From Microvirga lotononidis (GTDB lineage: Bacteria; Pseudomonadota; Alphaproteobacteria; Rhizobiales; Beijerinckiaceae): DNA of 64,000 nucleotides. Of the stretch, positions 28,629 through 35,669 are shown in pieces. A program made the position numbers and the translations under genes. The stretch is taken from the NCBI RefSeq assembly GCF_034627025.1, contig NZ_CP141048.1, positions 2,740,001-2,804,000 of the forward strand, given 5' to 3'. Each line of letters opens with the position of its first letter. The stretch's first letter is position 1. A model generated the notes under the pieces. The model had not been told where the DNA came from and searched no databases. It was given only the letters and a program-made list of their open reading frames with translations.

Positions 28629-28715
28629 CTAGCCACCTCCAACCTTGCGACGGGGTACTGACCTGCATTGCGATACGAGGAGCGAAGCGACGGAGGTCAC
28701 ATAAAAAATCTTCTT

Positions 28716-29021
28716 TCATCCCTGACCTCCCTCATCCGGCGCGACATGGCGGGTTGGGTGGGGGGAGAGGGCGGAAATAGCCCGGCTGATATGTTCTGCC
28801 GTAGTGTTGAACCCTCGCTTCTCGTACTCGGCCTTTACCGACTGAAGCGCGACAATCGTTAGAGCGTCCACACCCTCCCGTCCTCTTTCTTGAGAGAGAG
28901 CGGCGAGGGCAGCGAGAGCCTCCTGCCGTGTTTGATACTCCAGAGAACCAGGATGCTCTGCCCAATCGAACCGGCGAGCAATTCGCTCCAGCGCCTCTCT
29001 GATAGAGGTATCAGCGGTCAT
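28716..29021 (-). CDS. Small phage protein, unknown function
   Basis: 101 residues, all helical: SIREALERIARRFDWAEH, EALAALAALSQERG, HISRAISAL. Three base spacing from the small membrane protein gene upstream. No known family. Confidence 0.6.
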   Translation of the reverse strand: MTADTSIREALERIARRFDWAEHPGSLEYQTRQEALAALAALSQERGREGVDALTIVALQSVKAEYEKRGFNTTAEHISRAISALSPHPTRHVAPDEGGQG

Positions 29022-29024
29022 CGG

Positions 29025-29174
29025 TCACTCTCCTTGAGCGATCATGTAGACGGCGAGAACGGCGCTTATCCCGCAGATCAAGCCCTTGAAGTATTCATTC
29101 CAGGCGTGGGCGGTGCGCTTCCCCCAAGGGGCGGCAATAACCGCAACGAGGCCGAAGGCGATTGCCTTATCCAT
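29025..29174 (-). CDS. Small membrane protein
   Basis: 49 residues from the ATG at 29174, which overlaps the upstream stop by 8 bases. Two hydrophobic stretches (AIAFGLVAVIAAPW and LICGISAVLAVYMIA) suggest one or two membrane helices. Function unknown; position in the early operon argues against a holin. Confidence 0.55.
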   Translation of the reverse strand: MDKAIAFGLVAVIAAPWGKRTAHAWNEYFKGLICGISAVLAVYMIAQGE

Positions 29175-30081
29175 TGCCTGCCTCCGTCTCCTGGGAGAGG
29201 GCGGCGCGGGATTTCCCGAGAGCTTCTTCGACCTGTTCCAGAACATGTAGGGGAATGGCGTAGTCTTTCCGACCCGCAATCCTGACCGCGAAGTTGTCAA
29301 CGCTCTCCAGCGTTTTCCTCATGCTGGAGAGAGCGGCTTCGGCCTCACGCAGGTCATCCGGCTTGATCCGCAGAACAACCTCATCGGGCATAGCCATGAT
29401 GCGGGCGATCAGGGCATCCGTACCCTCCTCGGTCGCGTTCATCACCTCGTCGAGACGGTCGCGGGCTTCCTCACGCTCGCGGATCGCCTCATCCCTTTCA
29501 GCTTTCAGGGTGGAGAGAACTTGGGCGGCTTCGCGAAGGTCGCTGGCGACTACTTCCCGGGCGTGAGGATAACCCGCAGCAAGCGCAGTCGCATGGCTGT
29601 TCAGTCTCTCCACCAGATTGTCAGATGAAGGAGAGATTTGGGGAGTGTGATCGGGCGTCTCGGCATGAATGCCGACCGCGCTGGCATGCTGCGCACTCAG
29701 CCCGCTATCGCGGTCTTCGCTCTTCGAGTGCTCATCGCTTACGCGGGGGCGAGCAACGAAGATTTCGCCGCCGCAGACCGTGAATAGTTGATGTTCTGGA
29801 TTGTCCTCCATCGCGCTGGCGATAGCTCGCCCGGTAGCCTCATCTTTCGATGCCGCGTCGTTGTAGATACGGAGGCATGTCTGAATGTTCTTGCCGTTGG
29901 GAATGTCTTTCGTGAGCGTAACCGCGATTGCATGCACAGCGACCGGCTGCGCCGCTTCGCGCAAGGGATCGCCGCCCGTCAGGGGCAAGACGCCGGAGGC
30001 GGCTTGATCGGAACGACAAGAGCCCGGTCCCGTCAGGGATGCGCCCTCTCTCTCTACTCTCACAAAATCAGATTGGGACAT
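29167..30081 (-). CDS. Phage early protein with central coiled coil, unknown function
   Basis: 304 residues. Central charged heptad-like helix (STLKAERDEAIREREEARD) and flanking helices; the N-terminal third is Ser/Asp-rich. No catalytic motif is visible. The ATG overlaps the HNH gene stop by one base. Looks like the variable-length phage ead/Ea22-type early proteins, which is only a resemblance. Confidence 0.6.
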   Translation of the reverse strand: MSQSDFVRVEREGASLTGPGSCRSDQAASGVLPLTGGDPLREAAQPVAVHAIAVTLTKDIPNGKNIQTCLRIYNDAASKDEATGRAIASAMEDNPEHQLFTVCGGEIFVARPRVSDEHSKSEDRDSGLSAQHASAVGIHAETPDHTPQISPSSDNLVERLNSHATALAAGYPHAREVVASDLREAAQVLSTLKAERDEAIREREEARDRLDEVMNATEEGTDALIARIMAMPDEVVLRIKPDDLREAEAALSSMRKTLESVDNFAVRIAGRKDYAIPLHVLEQVEEALGKSRAALSQETEAGNG

Positions 30082-30473
30082 TAGGAGGCTTTCTGAAAAA
30101 GGGGACGGGGAGGAAGGGGTTTTTTGCCTTCGCGCTTCGGGGCACGGGGCGGCTGAGGAATGCGCTTCCGGTTGGGGTCTTTGATCCCGAGGTGATGAGC
30201 CTTCCGACGCTTGGCCTGGGCTGCGGCTGAATGATCGGCCGCGTCCTTATCCTTCTTGCAGCTCATGTGAGCGGGGCCGCAATTCGGGTCCTCGTCCTTG
30301 CCGCCGAGTTCCAGGGCTCGGATATGCTCGATGAACCAATCCTCGCGGGTGGCGTCGATGACCTGCTTGCAGGTGACGCAGATGCCCTTGTGAGCCTCCC
30401 AGATCTTGAGGGCGCGGGTCTTGGTCATCTTCTTGCGCTTGGTGGTTCCCACGTCTTCGCAGATGAAGCTCAT
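30081..30473 (-). CDS. HNH endonuclease
   Basis: 130 residues. CVTCKQ zinc-ribbon half followed by FIEHIRALELGGKDEDPNC and AHMSCKKDKD, the HNH beta-beta-alpha metal core. The C-terminus is basic and Pro-rich. It lies in the recombination block (with ninB and a putative annealing protein), so it is probably a recombination or nicking nuclease; a homing enzyme is less likely given the tight packing. ATGA overlap with ninB. Confidence 0.8.
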   Translation of the reverse strand: MSFICEDVGTTKRKKMTKTRALKIWEAHKGICVTCKQVIDATREDWFIEHIRALELGGKDEDPNCGPAHMSCKKDKDAADHSAAAQAKRRKAHHLGIKDPNRKRIPQPPRAPKREGKKPLPPRPLFQKAS

Positions 30474-30847
30474 GCCGACAGCTCCACGCCCTGCTGAGCC
30501 GCGAAGGCCGCGATAAGCTCAAGCAAATTTGTCATTTCCTCTTTCGTCATGTCGCTCGTCCGCATTCCAAGCGGGACGTAAGTTCCAGGATCTATGCCGG
30601 GTACGACACGGGCCTTGCGGAGGGAGGCGGACAGAATGTCCTTCCAGTCCTCGGCCGAGAGGTATTGCCCGTACCATTCCACGCCCTTGGCGATTTCTCC
30701 CAGGCGCATCCACATGAGAGCGTTCTGGTCGAGACTGCGACGCGGAGCCTTGAACTCAACCTTGGTCCCAGGCTTTGCTTGCCCGATCCATTTGATGGCC
30801 CGCTGCCGCACTTGGTCATTGGCAAGGATGAGAGTTGCCCTAGTCAT
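30470..30847 (-). CDS. ninB: NinB-like recombination protein
   Basis: 125 residues from the ATG at 30847. It contains the NinB pattern RRSLDQNALMWMRLGEIAKG, the WKDILSASLRKARVVPGID block and a C-terminal helix. Lambda NinB (Orf) is a recombination mediator that helps load the annealing or RecA protein on SSB-coated DNA. It lies beside the putative annealing-protein gene. The ATG overlaps the upstream stop by 8 bases. Confidence 0.82.
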   Translation of the reverse strand: MTRATLILANDQVRQRAIKWIGQAKPGTKVEFKAPRRSLDQNALMWMRLGEIAKGVEWYGQYLSAEDWKDILSASLRKARVVPGIDPGTYVPLGMRTSDMTKEEMTNLLELIAAFAAQQGVELSA

Positions 30848-31061
30848 CGTCTGACTCCGGGTTGTTCTCCAGCCAGCTTTCAGACCAATCATTGAGGAAC
30901 TGCGCCCACTCGTTGGCGTCTTCATCATTGAATGTGCTATCGAGGGCGTCGTTGTTGTTGCGCTCCTGGCAGGCAAAGGCGAACCAGCGGGCGACTTCCA
31001 TCATTTCGGTATAGGTCAGGTTCCGAACCTGATTGGCGAGGTAGCGAAGACGCTGGCTCAT
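30840..31061 (-). CDS. Small acidic phage protein
   Basis: 73 residues, strongly acidic in the C-terminal half (DDALDS-like, NDEDANEWAQFLNDWSESW, ending ESDDD). Placed between the putative annealing protein and ninB with 1- and 8-base overlaps. A DNA-mimic or partner role in recombination is possible but unsupported. Confidence 0.6.
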   Translation of the reverse strand: MSQRLRYLANQVRNLTYTEMMEVARWFAFACQERNNNDALDSTFNDEDANEWAQFLNDWSESWLENNPESDDD

Positions 31062-31717
31062 TACGCTGCCCTCTTCGGCTGCCAGCCAAGGGACTTCATC
31101 TTGTCCACCGCATAGGCGCGGATCTCGTCACGCTCGCCGGCCGGAAGCTTTTCGAGCCAAGCCTGCGTTCCCTCGTCCTGCATCAGGTCGGTGACGGCCT
31201 GGACGGTTCGTGCTTCCTCGATCAGCAGCTTGAAGTCGGTAATCTCGTCCTGCCGGCTCTTGCTGGCTACGACCGCCTTTTTCTCGTTCTCCGAAGGTTC
31301 GGAAGATGGCGTCGATAAAGGGCGAGCCTCCTTGAACTCGTCGGCTTCCTCCTCGCTGTAGAGGATACCGGAAAGCTCGATGAGCTTTAGAATTACGCGG
31401 TCTTTGGCGCGCTTCTCGCTCATGGCGTAGGGATAGGCAGCCTGCTTGCCGGAAACGCGGTAGTTCATGCCGATGGTGGCTTCACCGATGGACCATTCCA
31501 TGCGGTCGCCCATGCGGCCGACAACCATCAAAACAGCCTCTTCCTTCTCGGCGCGAAGGATGGTCGGAACATCGAATTGGATCTTCGCCTTGGCGGCGAT
31601 CCGCTCCAGGGCCTTGTGATAGATCACCGTCGTGCCCTGAACCTTCCATGTGTTGCCGGCCATAGGTTCATCGAAGCGGGCCAACGTCTCGGAGATTTTC
31701 TTATCGGTGGCGTTCAT
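31061..31717 (-). CDS. Putative phage single-strand annealing/recombination protein
   Basis: 218 residues. The core WKVQGTTVIYHKALERIAAKA and AYPYAMSEKRAKDRVILKL resembles Rad52/Erf-like annealing proteins, in which the basic AEKRAxDRxILK helix is conserved; the C-terminal third is charged and helical. Placement between ninB and a Gp157-family gene is the usual early recombination cassette. Assignment to a specific annealase class is not secure. Starts at TAATG overlap with the upstream gene. Confidence 0.55.
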   Translation of the reverse strand: MNATDKKISETLARFDEPMAGNTWKVQGTTVIYHKALERIAAKAKIQFDVPTILRAEKEEAVLMVVGRMGDRMEWSIGEATIGMNYRVSGKQAAYPYAMSEKRAKDRVILKLIELSGILYSEEEADEFKEARPLSTPSSEPSENEKKAVVASKSRQDEITDFKLLIEEARTVQAVTDLMQDEGTQAWLEKLPAGERDEIRAYAVDKMKSLGWQPKRAA

Positions 31718-32223
31718 TAGCGGGTTCTCACGGTCAGAGTTTGGGAGGCAGAAGAAAGGGAAGCGCCAGGAACGGCCTCGCCCTGTTCAAGAGCAGCCTT
31801 GATCGCCGTCTTGTCTGGCTCCCGCTTGATGCGGCAGAGTTGCGAAGGAATGGCCTCGGGATCGTCAATCGAAACGCTCGGCCGGGTCGCGGTGACGGAG
31901 GCGGTGAAGTCTGGCGCCTCAACCTTCGGAAGCTGGAGAGCCTTCATGCCCTGGAGAGCGATGGCCCGAAGGGTTTCGGCCTTGGCCTCGAACCGCTTGC
32001 GACGTTCCCGGTTCTCCTCCTCGATCTCCTTCAGAGCCTTGCTGTTGGCTTCCGTGCAACGGGCGGCCCGAAGGATGCGGCGGATGCGCTCGATGGCGTC
32101 GCACTCGCTTTCGATGAGGGTTGCATAGTCGGGATCGTCCGGCGTAATGCCGGCGTCTTCCAATGCCTTCACGACGAGAGCGGCTGTAGCGATTTCCTGT
32201 GAGAATGTCTGATGGGCGTTCAT
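31717..32223 (-). CDS. Siphovirus Gp157-family protein
   Basis: 168 residues from the ATG at 32223. Helical first half (EEENRERRKRFEAKAETLRA) and the family's C-terminal beta part: LPKVEAPDFTASVTATRPSV, DDPEAIPSQLCRIKREPDK and GEAVPGASL. The family was named after a Streptococcus thermophilus phage; its molecular role is not established. ATGA overlap with the gene upstream. Confidence 0.8.
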   Translation of the reverse strand: MNAHQTFSQEIATAALVVKALEDAGITPDDPDYATLIESECDAIERIRRILRAARCTEANSKALKEIEEENRERRKRFEAKAETLRAIALQGMKALQLPKVEAPDFTASVTATRPSVSIDDPEAIPSQLCRIKREPDKTAIKAALEQGEAVPGASLSSASQTLTVRTR

Positions 32224-32360
32224 TCGGCCGGCTCCAGATTGGTGACTTGCTTTTCCTGCTCTGCCTCTTCGAATTCCCGCTCCATCTCTGGTATCCAGCG
32301 GGCTAGTTCTTCGAAGGCATCGGGCCATTGCGAGGGGTGGAGGATGCTGTCCTCATTCAC
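32220..32360 (-). CDS. Very small phage protein
   Basis: 46 residues from a GTG at 32360 (8-base overlap with the upstream stop). Acidic helix WIPEMEREFEEAEQEKQ. Function unknown; supported mainly by overlap packing. Confidence 0.45.
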   Translation of the reverse strand: MNEDSILHPSQWPDAFEELARWIPEMEREFEEAEQEKQVTNLEPAE

Positions 32361-32520
32361 GGCAGCCTCCCGTGTTCGGCCAGTCTCCGCAGGGCTCCTC
32401 TTCATCCCAATCGATGGGATTGACCGGAGCGGGACGGAAAAGCTGGATGGCGCCGTAGATCACCAGCCCAGCACCGGACGCGATGAGGCCGAGGGCCACG
32501 TAGAATTCGAGGTCAGTCAT
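32353..32520 (-). CDS. Small membrane protein
   Basis: 55 residues: a single hydrophobic helix (FYVALGLIASGAGLVIYGAI) then an acidic Cys-containing tail (DWDEEEPCGDW). ATGA overlap with the upstream gene. Function unknown. Confidence 0.55.
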   Translation of the reverse strand: MTDLEFYVALGLIASGAGLVIYGAIQLFRPAPVNPIDWDEEEPCGDWPNTGGCRE

Positions 32521-32756
32521 GCTGCCAGCGCCTCCAGGCACCTTTGCGCAAAGGCCACGCGGATGAGTTCGCCCGCAGTGAACCCAAGGTCGAATGGGTC
32601 GATGTCGTGGGCGATCAGAGCGGCGGTAACCCGAGCCGCTCCATAAGCCTCCAGCGGGAAGCCTTCGTTCAGATGATCGGCCATGTCCGTGCGGATGATG
32701 TTGATGGCTGCGGTCATGGCTTGCTGGTCCATGTGGATGTTTTTGAAAGCGCCCAT
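32517..32756 (-). CDS. Small phage protein, unknown function
   Basis: 79 residues, helical, with hydrophobic segments ARVTAALIAHDIDPFDLGF and ELIRVAFAQRCLEAL. No recognised family. Three-base gap to the preceding gene. Confidence 0.6.
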   Translation of the reverse strand: MGAFKNIHMDQQAMTAAINIIRTDMADHLNEGFPLEAYGAARVTAALIAHDIDPFDLGFTAGELIRVAFAQRCLEALAA

Positions 32757-32758
32757 GG

Positions 32759-33025
32759 TTAGCGGCTCCTGCGGGCCAGATCAGGCAACGACCGGAAGTC
32801 GGGGCCAAGATTGCGGGAGAGGTGGATCAAGGCTTCATCGAAGTCGCCGCGCATTAGGCACTCGGCGGCGTCCTGGAGCCGCTCCATCATCAGGTCTTCT
32901 TCGGGCTTGCCGTTCTTGAGGCAGATGTACCCGCGAGACTCCAGTTCATCGATCAGATCGCCTGTGTCGAAATCGTCCAGATCAATGTCAACATCGACAT
33001 CAACGGTTACAGTTCTCGTCTTCAT
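32759..33025 (-). CDS. Small acidic phage protein
   Basis: 88 residues from the ATG at 33025. Starts with an alternating Val/Asp strand (RTVTVDVDVDIDLDDFDT) followed by LIDELESRGYICLK and a helical tail. Similar strand-first layout to 27270-27527. Function unknown. Confidence 0.62.
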   Translation of the reverse strand: MKTRTVTVDVDVDIDLDDFDTGDLIDELESRGYICLKNGKPEEDLMMERLQDAAECLMRGDFDEALIHLSRNLGPDFRSLPDLARRSR

Positions 33026-33029
33026 CGCC

Positions 33030-33326
33030 TTACTCCGCCGCCTGCTGGAAGAAGCGACCGAGATCCACGACCGGAGGCCGCGAAACGGACGGATAGGGCT
33101 CGAAGCGGTGAACGAGGTAGCCGAGCTTCTCGCCGTCGAAGCCGAAGAACTCACCGTCCTCGTCCTCGATTTCCTCGATCAGGTGGAGCGGCGCGTTGAT
33201 CATGTCGGCAATCTCGTTGCGGGCCTGAGCCCAGATTGCGAGACGGCTATCCCAGCCAGGGGCGATATCGCGCCAGGTGGCGAGTGTTTCGCCTTCCATT
33301 GACAGAAGTTCTGTGATCCGGGGCAT
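33030..33326 (-). CDS. Small phage protein, first gene of the leftward early operon
   Basis: 98 residues; aromatic-rich and acidic (ATWRDIAPGWDSRLAIWAQ, EEIEDEDGEFFGFDGEKLGYLV). GAGGGAA about 9 bases before the ATG. The start is about 23 bases downstream of the predicted transcription start of the operator-controlled leftward promoter, so this is the first product made on induction. No known family; a host-takeover role is possible. Confidence 0.68.
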   Translation of the reverse strand: MPRITELLSMEGETLATWRDIAPGWDSRLAIWAQARNEIADMINAPLHLIEEIEDEDGEFFGFDGEKLGYLVHRFEPYPSVSRPPVVDLGRFFQQAAE

Positions 33327-33355
33327 CGGTGTGTTCCCTCATTTCCGATGCCTCC

Positions 33356-33384
33356 AATCTATTAAACGCTGTGTTTATCGTCAA
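33356..33384 (-). promoter_or_regulatory. Leftward early promoter with operator in the spacer
   Basis: In the minus sense: -35 TTGACG, exactly 17 bases, -10 TAGATT followed by GG. The spacer contains TAAACACAGCGTTTA, a near-perfect palindrome (33363-33377). The rightward promoter at 34620-34648 has the same -35, -10, spacing and operator. A repressor dimer here would block polymerase directly. Confidence 0.78.
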
Positions 33385-33500
33385 GCATTATTTTAAACGC
33401 CACGTGTAAAAAACTTTCACGGTGCGGCAATTCGTTATTTGCCTTGCATTCAGGCGCCGTGTGCTAGGGCTGGAACTGTTTTAAACAACGAGTTGCGACA

Positions 33501-33908
33501 ATGAGCCCTAACGTTGATTTTCAAAGGGTCTATTTCCGGTTTTTGATGGATCTCACACGAGCGCTCACCGTAGCCAAGCGAGAGAAATCCCCACCGCGTC
33601 CGGACCGATTGCTTGTCCTCTCAGCCGTTGCCCTCGGCGCCATCGAGGGGCGGCCATTCCGCGTTCAGAAGCTTGCTGAGTATCTCGGGATGCCGCGCAC
33701 ATCCGTCCTCCGGCGCCTGGAGGAGTTGGGGGAGGAGGGTTGGATCGAATACGACGCGAAAGGCCACGCTTTAATCAGGGCCGACAGGCTGAATGAGCCA
33801 GGAGTCGTATGGGTTTGCGACAGAATGTCCACACTAATCCACAGGGCTCATTACGAGCTTCTTGAATTAGAACGAAAAGAGAACAAAACTGTCCAAAGCG
33901 GACACTGA
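33501..33908 (+). CDS. Winged-helix transcriptional regulator
   Basis: 135 residues. Central winged helix: FRVQKLAEYLGMPRTSVLRR, LEELGEEGWIEYDAKGHALI, of MarR/IclR-like type. It lies inside the immunity region, divergent from the leftward operon, with an inverted repeat TGTTTTAAACA at 33478-33488 just upstream. It may be a second repressor or an anti-repressor. Confidence 0.75.
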   Translation: MSPNVDFQRVYFRFLMDLTRALTVAKREKSPPRPDRLLVLSAVALGAIEGRPFRVQKLAEYLGMPRTSVLRRLEELGEEGWIEYDAKGHALIRADRLNEPGVVWVCDRMSTLIHRAHYELLELERKENKTVQSGH

Positions 33909-34010
33909 TTTTATGGACGGAGTGAGGAAAGTTGGCTTACGGTTTGTGCGTTAACCATTCATTACGCCATTTGTGCAGGCATCAAGCGGCACAAGGCAGG
34001 GGGCATTCCT

Positions 34011-34247
34011 ATGATTTTTGAAAGTAACCCTAGGGCTGTTGTCTCTTCAGAGAGGTACCGGGAGCTGGAGACGCTTGCCATGCAGCTTCTGATCCAGCTC
34101 CCCACCGACGAGGCGGAGATCCTGATCGTTCGGGACATCGTGGACAATCATGTTCGGCGCTGGCTGACCGACGAACGCCTTCCGAGGCACCGCGACACCG
34201 AATTGTGGGCCGAAACCGTTGTTCCGATTAAGAAAACGGCCGATTAA
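34011..34247 (+). CDS. Small phage protein in immunity region
   Basis: 78 residues, helical and acidic (SSERYRELETLAMQLLIQL, EAEILIVRDIVDNHVRRW). It converges with, and overlaps by 4 bases, the Xre repressor gene. Function unknown. The 102 bases upstream (33909-34010) hold no gene. Confidence 0.55.
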   Translation: MIFESNPRAVVSSERYRELETLAMQLLIQLPTDEAEILIVRDIVDNHVRRWLTDERLPRHRDTELWAETVVPIKKTAD

Positions 34248-34534
34248 CCGGCCGCTCTCTTCTTCTGTTCCTGTCTGTCGTACTCTACGAGCTTATCGAG
34301 CACATGCCCCGGCAGTGTGTGCTCCAGTCCTCGATAAATGAAGTCGAGTGAGGCTCCGGTCTTCGTGACGATCTTCATGACCTCGTCCAGCGAGATCCGC
34401 CGCTTTCCTGTTTCATAGTTGTAGAGAGCCTGGTCGGAGAACCCGACGAATTGGCAGAAGGCGCGGGCCTGATCGTAGCCAAGCGCAAGTCGTAGCCGCC
34501 TGATGCGGCCCCCAATGACCTCCGGGTTATCCAT
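34244..34534 (-). CDS. Xre-family phage repressor (CI-like, short form)
   Basis: 96 residues. An N-terminal helix-turn-helix (about 8-62: GGRIRRLRLALGYDQARAFC, DQALYNYETGKRRISLDEV) and a short helical tail. There is no LexA-type protease domain, so SOS self-cleavage is not possible; induction must use another route. Divergent from the Cro-like gene, with the perfect operator TAAACGCTGCGTTTA and extra half-sites between them. AAAGGG precedes the start. Confidence 0.82.
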   Translation of the reverse strand: MDNPEVIGGRIRRLRLALGYDQARAFCQFVGFSDQALYNYETGKRRISLDEVMKIVTKTGASLDFIYRGLEHTLPGHVLDKLVEYDRQEQKKRAAG

Positions 34535-34587
34535 ATCCCTTTACCGCGTTCACGGGTGATTCGTTTGAGCCACGGTAGTCCACGTAT

Positions 34588-34607
34588 CGTTTATTCTCAT
34601 TAAACGC
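34588..34607. promoter_or_regulatory. Additional operator half-sites on the repressor side
   Basis: CGTTTA at 34588-34593 and TAAACGC at 34601-34607 are inverted copies of the operator half-site with a 7-base gap. They lie between the repressor start and the rightward promoter and may serve autoregulation. Confidence 0.5.
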
Positions 34608-34619
34608 CTTATGCCCCTC

Positions 34620-34648
34620 TTGACGTTAAACGCTGCGTTTAGTAGATT
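34620..34648 (+). promoter_or_regulatory. Rightward early promoter with perfect operator in the spacer
   Basis: -35 TTGACG at 34620-34625, 17-base spacer, -10 TAGATT at 34643-34648, then GG. The spacer holds the perfect palindrome TAAACGC-T-GCGTTTA (34627-34641). Transcription is expected about 7 bases after the -10, at or next to the ATG of the following gene (34655), implying a leaderless mRNA. Confidence 0.8.
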
Positions 34649-34654
34649 GGCCGC

Positions 34655-34906
34655 ATGTCAAAGAAGCAGCCTCTTCAGTATCTCCCGACCCTGTGCGACG
34701 TGCACCGCAAATTAGGTGGTACGGTCGCCATCGCCCGGCTTACCGGCAAGTCGGCTGGTTCAATCTCCAACGCCAAGCGGCGTGGCTTTTACCCTCGTGA
34801 CGCCTATGCGGTGATGCGGGATGAGCTGGAGCGCCTTGGCTCCCAGGCCCCGGCCTCGCTTTGGCGTCAGGTCGAGCCCCTACAGAATACGGGAGCGGCC
34901 GCATGA
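34655..34906 (+). CDS. Cro-like small DNA-binding protein
   Basis: 83 residues with a helix-turn-helix: LCDVHRKLGGTVAIARLTGK, SAGSISNAKRRGFYPRDAY. First gene of the rightward early operon and divergent from the repressor, hence Cro by position and size. No ribosome-binding site is visible; the ATG lies at the expected transcription start. The stop overlaps the ATG of the next gene (ATGA). Confidence 0.78.
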   Translation: MSKKQPLQYLPTLCDVHRKLGGTVAIARLTGKSAGSISNAKRRGFYPRDAYAVMRDELERLGSQAPASLWRQVEPLQNTGAAA

Positions 34907-35325
34907 ACGCCGCGACCGCCCCCGCCCCCCAGCCTTATTCCCCGAGCTTTGGCGGCTGTCGCCAGAGTGCGGATCTCCTCACCATGGGAGCCCGCATCCT
35001 TCGCACTAGGGAACCCGGTGTGAAGTTCTTGCCCCGTTTGCCGGTTGTCGGGGAGGGTATCAACCGGCCTTCAGTTTCTCAGCTTGAGAGCGGTTCTCAA
35101 GGCAGGCTTCCTCTGCATGAGACGCCTGTTTTCATTGTCAGCGGCGAACCTTTCCTCCCTGGCTCGTCGGCTCTGATTTTGAAAGACGCCCAACCGCACT
35201 CCTTGGCCCCTGGCGGCCATAAACCCCAGGGGTCCTTTCCCTTCGAAGTAAATCACGATGTGTCCCTCTCTCATGATGGGGACATTGCCACGCTTCCTTG
35301 GCCACAGGTGTCCAATGTTCACTGA
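34903..35325 (+). CDS. Phage protein, unknown function (weakly supported)
   Basis: 140 residues from the ATG at 34903 (ATGA overlap with the Cro-like gene). Composition is Pro/Ser/Gly-rich without obvious secondary structure, and no family is recognised. An antisense frame at 35071-35322 also exists. The overlaps at both ends support the plus-strand reading, but it could be partly non-coding. Confidence 0.42.
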   Translation: MNAATAPAPQPYSPSFGGCRQSADLLTMGARILRTREPGVKFLPRLPVVGEGINRPSVSQLESGSQGRLPLHETPVFIVSGEPFLPGSSALILKDAQPHSLAPGGHKPQGSFPFEVNHDVSLSHDGDIATLPWPQVSNVH

Positions 35326-35662
35326 TAGCGAACTGAAAGAGGCCGTCCGCCCACTCGTTCTTCACGTCCTTGATGTCGAGAAGAAGAAACGCTTCTCCAT
35401 GGAGGCGGCGCAGAAGTTCTTGGCGGACAAGTTGGATGGATCTCCCCGCTGGCTCCGCCGCATTACCGGTCGTTGCCCGAAGGCAACCCTTCACGGGCAC
35501 CAGCTCCTGAACCTTGTGCACCTCTACCTGGAGCGTGACGGCGATACAAAGCCAATCCGCTCTCTGTGGAAGCGAGTTCTCAAGGGCCGTCCGACCCTAG
35601 CCAAGATGCGTTCGGCGGTCGGCTCAAGATTTCGCACCTTTGCAAAATCATCGGTGGCATAG
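35315..35662 (+). CDS. Phage protein, unknown function
   Basis: 115 residues from the ATG at 35315. Helical and basic (KFLADKLDGSPRWLRRITGR, YLERDGDTKPIRSLWKRVL). The basic helices suggest DNA or RNA binding. No named family recognised. Overlaps the preceding ORF by 11 bases. Confidence 0.6.
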   Translation: MFTDSELKEAVRPLVLHVLDVEKKKRFSMEAAQKFLADKLDGSPRWLRRITGRCPKATLHGHQLLNLVHLYLERDGDTKPIRSLWKRVLKGRPTLAKMRSAVGSRFRTFAKSSVA

Positions 35663-35669
35663 AATTGAA

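Noticed and set aside
35071..35322. Minus-strand 83-codon frame opposite the 34903 ORF
   Set aside because: It lies within a plus-strand operon with overlapping starts; no minus-strand promoter or ribosome site is evident, though coding of this stretch remains uncertain.
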